Positions 62,497-64,000 of a stretch of 64,000 bases of DNA are shown here, in pieces. The translations under genes and the position numbers were made by a program. Within the stretch, counting starts at the first letter, position 1. The number at the start of each line of letters is the position of its first letter. The stretch lies in NCBI RefSeq assembly GCF_023757625.1, contig NZ_JALGBZ010000001.1:62001-126000 (forward strand), read 5' to 3'. Below the pieces are notes generated by a model, which searched no databases, was not told where the DNA came from, and saw only the letters and a program-made list of their open reading frames with translations. The stretch is from Halomonas sp. S3-1-1 (GTDB taxonomy: Bacteria > Pseudomonadota > Gammaproteobacteria > Pseudomonadales > Halomonadaceae).

Positions 62497-63303
62497 TTAA
62501 GCGATGGCTTTTTCTTCATGGTTTTGCAAACGGTAGGTGCATGCATTGAAGTGCACCATCGGCTCTTTTTCCTTCACGGTCGATTTGCGAATCTTGCCAA
62601 CGAATAGGCGATGGGTGCCCAAAATAGTTGTGTTGACGATGTCGCACTCGATACTGGCCAAGGCGTCGGTCAGCACCGGCGGGCGTTCGCTTCCCAACTG
62701 CCAGTCGCCGTGTTTAAAGCGCGCCGGACCCTGCTGTTCGGACAGGAAGGAGGCCATCAATGAGGTGTGACAAGACCCCAATACATTAGCAACGAAGGTG
62801 CCGTTGGCCAGCAGGTGCTCCATCATCGAGGAGTTCTCGTGGACGAAGAAGCCGATCAGCGGGGGCTCGGCAGAGATCGACGTCAGACTCGAGACGATCA
62901 TGCCTGCTACGTCATCACCACGGCCGGTCGAGATGGCGCTAACGCCGGCCGGAAGTGCACGCATGGCCGCCTTGAACTCGTCCTGGGTCACGACCTCGTC
63001 AGAATCGCTGTAAACCAGGTGGGCGCGGACGTTGCCTTCCGCGTTGACCCAGTCGTGCTCGTCGGCGTAGGCCAGCATTTTAGCAAAGCCGGCTTCCCAA
63101 GCGGGTTCGCCCCCGTGGTCGGACATAAACCGCATGACGGAAGGGGAGAGCCAGATGTGATCGTCTTCCCCCCAAGTGCCGATTCGAGCCACCGCCTGAT
63201 GGAGCTGCTCTTCTGGCTGCGGGTCGATGAGCACGTCGAGCTGGCGAAAATTATTAGGCTCCAGCAGGGTAACGGCACCGAGATTGGTAAGGTGAATACG
63301 CAT
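62497..63303 (-). CDS. Flavin reductase-domain protein with N-terminal extension
   Basis: Residues about 107-268 form a flavin reductase (HpaC/RutF-like) split barrel: DEFKAAMRALPAGVSAISTGRGDDVAGMIVSSLTSISAEPPLIGFFV, then ANVLG. This family supplies reduced FMN or FAD to a partner monooxygenase. The first 106 residues (VTLLEPNNFRQLDVLIDPQPEEQLHQAVARIGTW and on) are not part of that fold; I do not recognise them. It follows the luciferase-like monooxygenase by 23 bases, with GGAGGG before the ATG, so they are probably a two-component system. Confidence 0.88.
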   Translation of the reverse strand: MRIHLTNLGAVTLLEPNNFRQLDVLIDPQPEEQLHQAVARIGTWGEDDHIWLSPSVMRFMSDHGGEPAWEAGFAKMLAYADEHDWVNAEGNVRAHLVYSDSDEVVTQDEFKAAMRALPAGVSAISTGRGDDVAGMIVSSLTSISAEPPLIGFFVHENSSMMEHLLANGTFVANVLGSCHTSLMASFLSEQQGPARFKHGDWQLGSERPPVLTDALASIECDIVNTTILGTHRLFVGKIRKSTVKEKEPMVHFNACTYRLQNHEEKAIA

Positions 63304-63326
63304 GATCTAGCCCTCCGCAAGGATGC

Positions 63327-64000
63327 TTAAGCGACGGTTGTCTGTTCGTTTCGTTCCAGCTCTTTGCGCACTGCGGGAATGATGTGCTCGCCCCACACCT
63401 CGATCTGCTTGAGCATGGTCTTCTGATCGCAGTCACCCAGCTGGGTTTGCAGCGCGAAGTGCTTGGGCTTGAGAATGGTCACTTCCTCGAGCAGTTTGTC
63501 GATGACCTGATTGACCGAGCCGACGGGCAGGTTTTTGCGCATCTGGTCGAAGCTCAGATCGGTTTCCGACGGTACTTCCTTGATCATGTAGCCGTCATCG
63601 GATTGGGCGCGGCGGTATTTCAGGCTCTCGGAAATACGGCGCTGGAAACGCGCGTTGCTCAGGTAGGCTTCGATGTCGGCGTTGTTGTCGGAGGCGAAGC
63701 CGCAGCGCAGAAAGCCGAACTTGACGTCGTCGTCCAGATCCTTGTTCTCTTTTTCGGCGATGCCCTCGAGCTTGCTGCGCAATCCCTGGATGGCGTCGGT
63801 GCCGTTGAGCAGCGACGTCGTGAACAGGTTATGACCTTCTCGTACCGCGCGGCCCAGGGTGTTGGGGTTGCCCGAGGTGATCCACAGCGGCGGCATCGGA
63901 TCCTGCTTACAGCGTACTGCAATCGAGCTCGGCGGAATCTTCAAAAATTCGCCTTCGTACTCGAAGATATCCTGCGTCAGACCCTTGGGAATGATGTCCA
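63327..64000 (-). CDS. Luciferase-like flavin-dependent monooxygenase (partial, 5' end beyond window)
   Basis: The reading frame is open to the window end; an apparent internal start at 63944 is not the true one because the frame continues with DIIPKGLTQDIFEYEGEFL. It covers the C-terminal 224 residues of a bacterial luciferase-like (LLM class) TIM-barrel protein, with PPLWITSGNPNTLGRAVREGHNLFT and the tail HFALQTQLGDCDQKTMLKQIEVWGEHIIP. LLM proteins oxidise substrates with reduced flavin and oxygen. The downstream reductase likely provides the flavin. The substrate is unknown. Confidence 0.88.
   Translation of the reverse strand, partial: DIIPKGLTQDIFEYEGEFLKIPPSSIAVRCKQDPMPPLWITSGNPNTLGRAVREGHNLFTTSLLNGTDAIQGLRSKLEGIAEKENKDLDDDVKFGFLRCGFASDNNADIEAYLSNARFQRRISESLKYRRAQSDDGYMIKEVPSETDLSFDQMRKNLPVGSVNQVIDKLLEEVTILKPKHFALQTQLGDCDQKTMLKQIEVWGEHIIPAVRKELERNEQTTVA

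Overview
The window is a GC-rich bacterial chromosome segment from a gammaproteobacterium, most likely Halomonas or a close relative in the Halomonadaceae. This rests on the gammaproteobacterial order of the secE-to-rplQ block, the tRNA Tyr-Gly-Thr / Trp-secE arrangement shared with Pseudomonas and its relatives, and the family-level appearance of the flanking genes. I ran no database search, so the genus is an inference.

Layout. 1-2.2 kb: the tail of a probable plsC, a nested inverted-repeat element, and fabA-fabB for unsaturated fatty acid synthesis. 2.2-7 kb: a photolyase cluster (phrB, a CarH/LitR-like MerR regulator, an FAD oxidoreductase, a TIGR01777 epimerase) with GTAC-rich operator-like sequences, one being three tandem 11-bp repeats. 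7-12.7 kb: rapA, a membrane TlpA-type thioredoxin, a small membrane protein and a phospholipase D-family lipoprotein. 12.8-18 kb: a branched-chain amino acid type ABC transporter, with the binding-protein gene convergent to livGFHM. 18.3-22.1 kb: typA, and birA-coaX. 22.2-53.8 kb: three tRNAs, tRNA-Trp-secE-nusG, rplKAJL-rpoBC, the str operon (rpsL-rpsG-fusA-tuf), S10, spc and alpha operons, ending at rplQ and a strong terminator. 53.9-56.3 kb: a D,D-carboxypeptidase fused to a SPOR domain and an EamA transporter. 56.3-60.2 kb, all minus strand: TPP riboswitch-thiM-thiE, a LysR regulator coupled to thiE by a 4-nt overlap, DoxX and a YgiD-like dioxygenase. 60.2-64 kb: a DUF2237 protein, gloA, a DUF6164 protein, a cupin, and a flavin reductase with a luciferase-like monooxygenase that runs off the end.

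How the genes work together. The middle 31 kb is the core transcription-translation block (RNA polymerase beta, beta', alpha; NusG; EF-G; EF-Tu; 27 ribosomal proteins; SecE and SecY). Structured spacers sit where autogenous ribosomal-protein control acts in relatives. tufB is absent from its usual place between tRNA-Thr and tRNA-Trp, so the str-operon tuf may be the only copy. Outside the core the most interesting items are the photolyase regulator, which lacks the usual B12-binding residues yet lies beside 11-bp tandem repeats, the thiamine operon running into a LysR gene, the SPOR-carboxypeptidase fusion, and the flavin reductase with an unexplained N-terminal domain. I saw no CRISPR array, rRNA gene, transposase, integrase or prophage gene.
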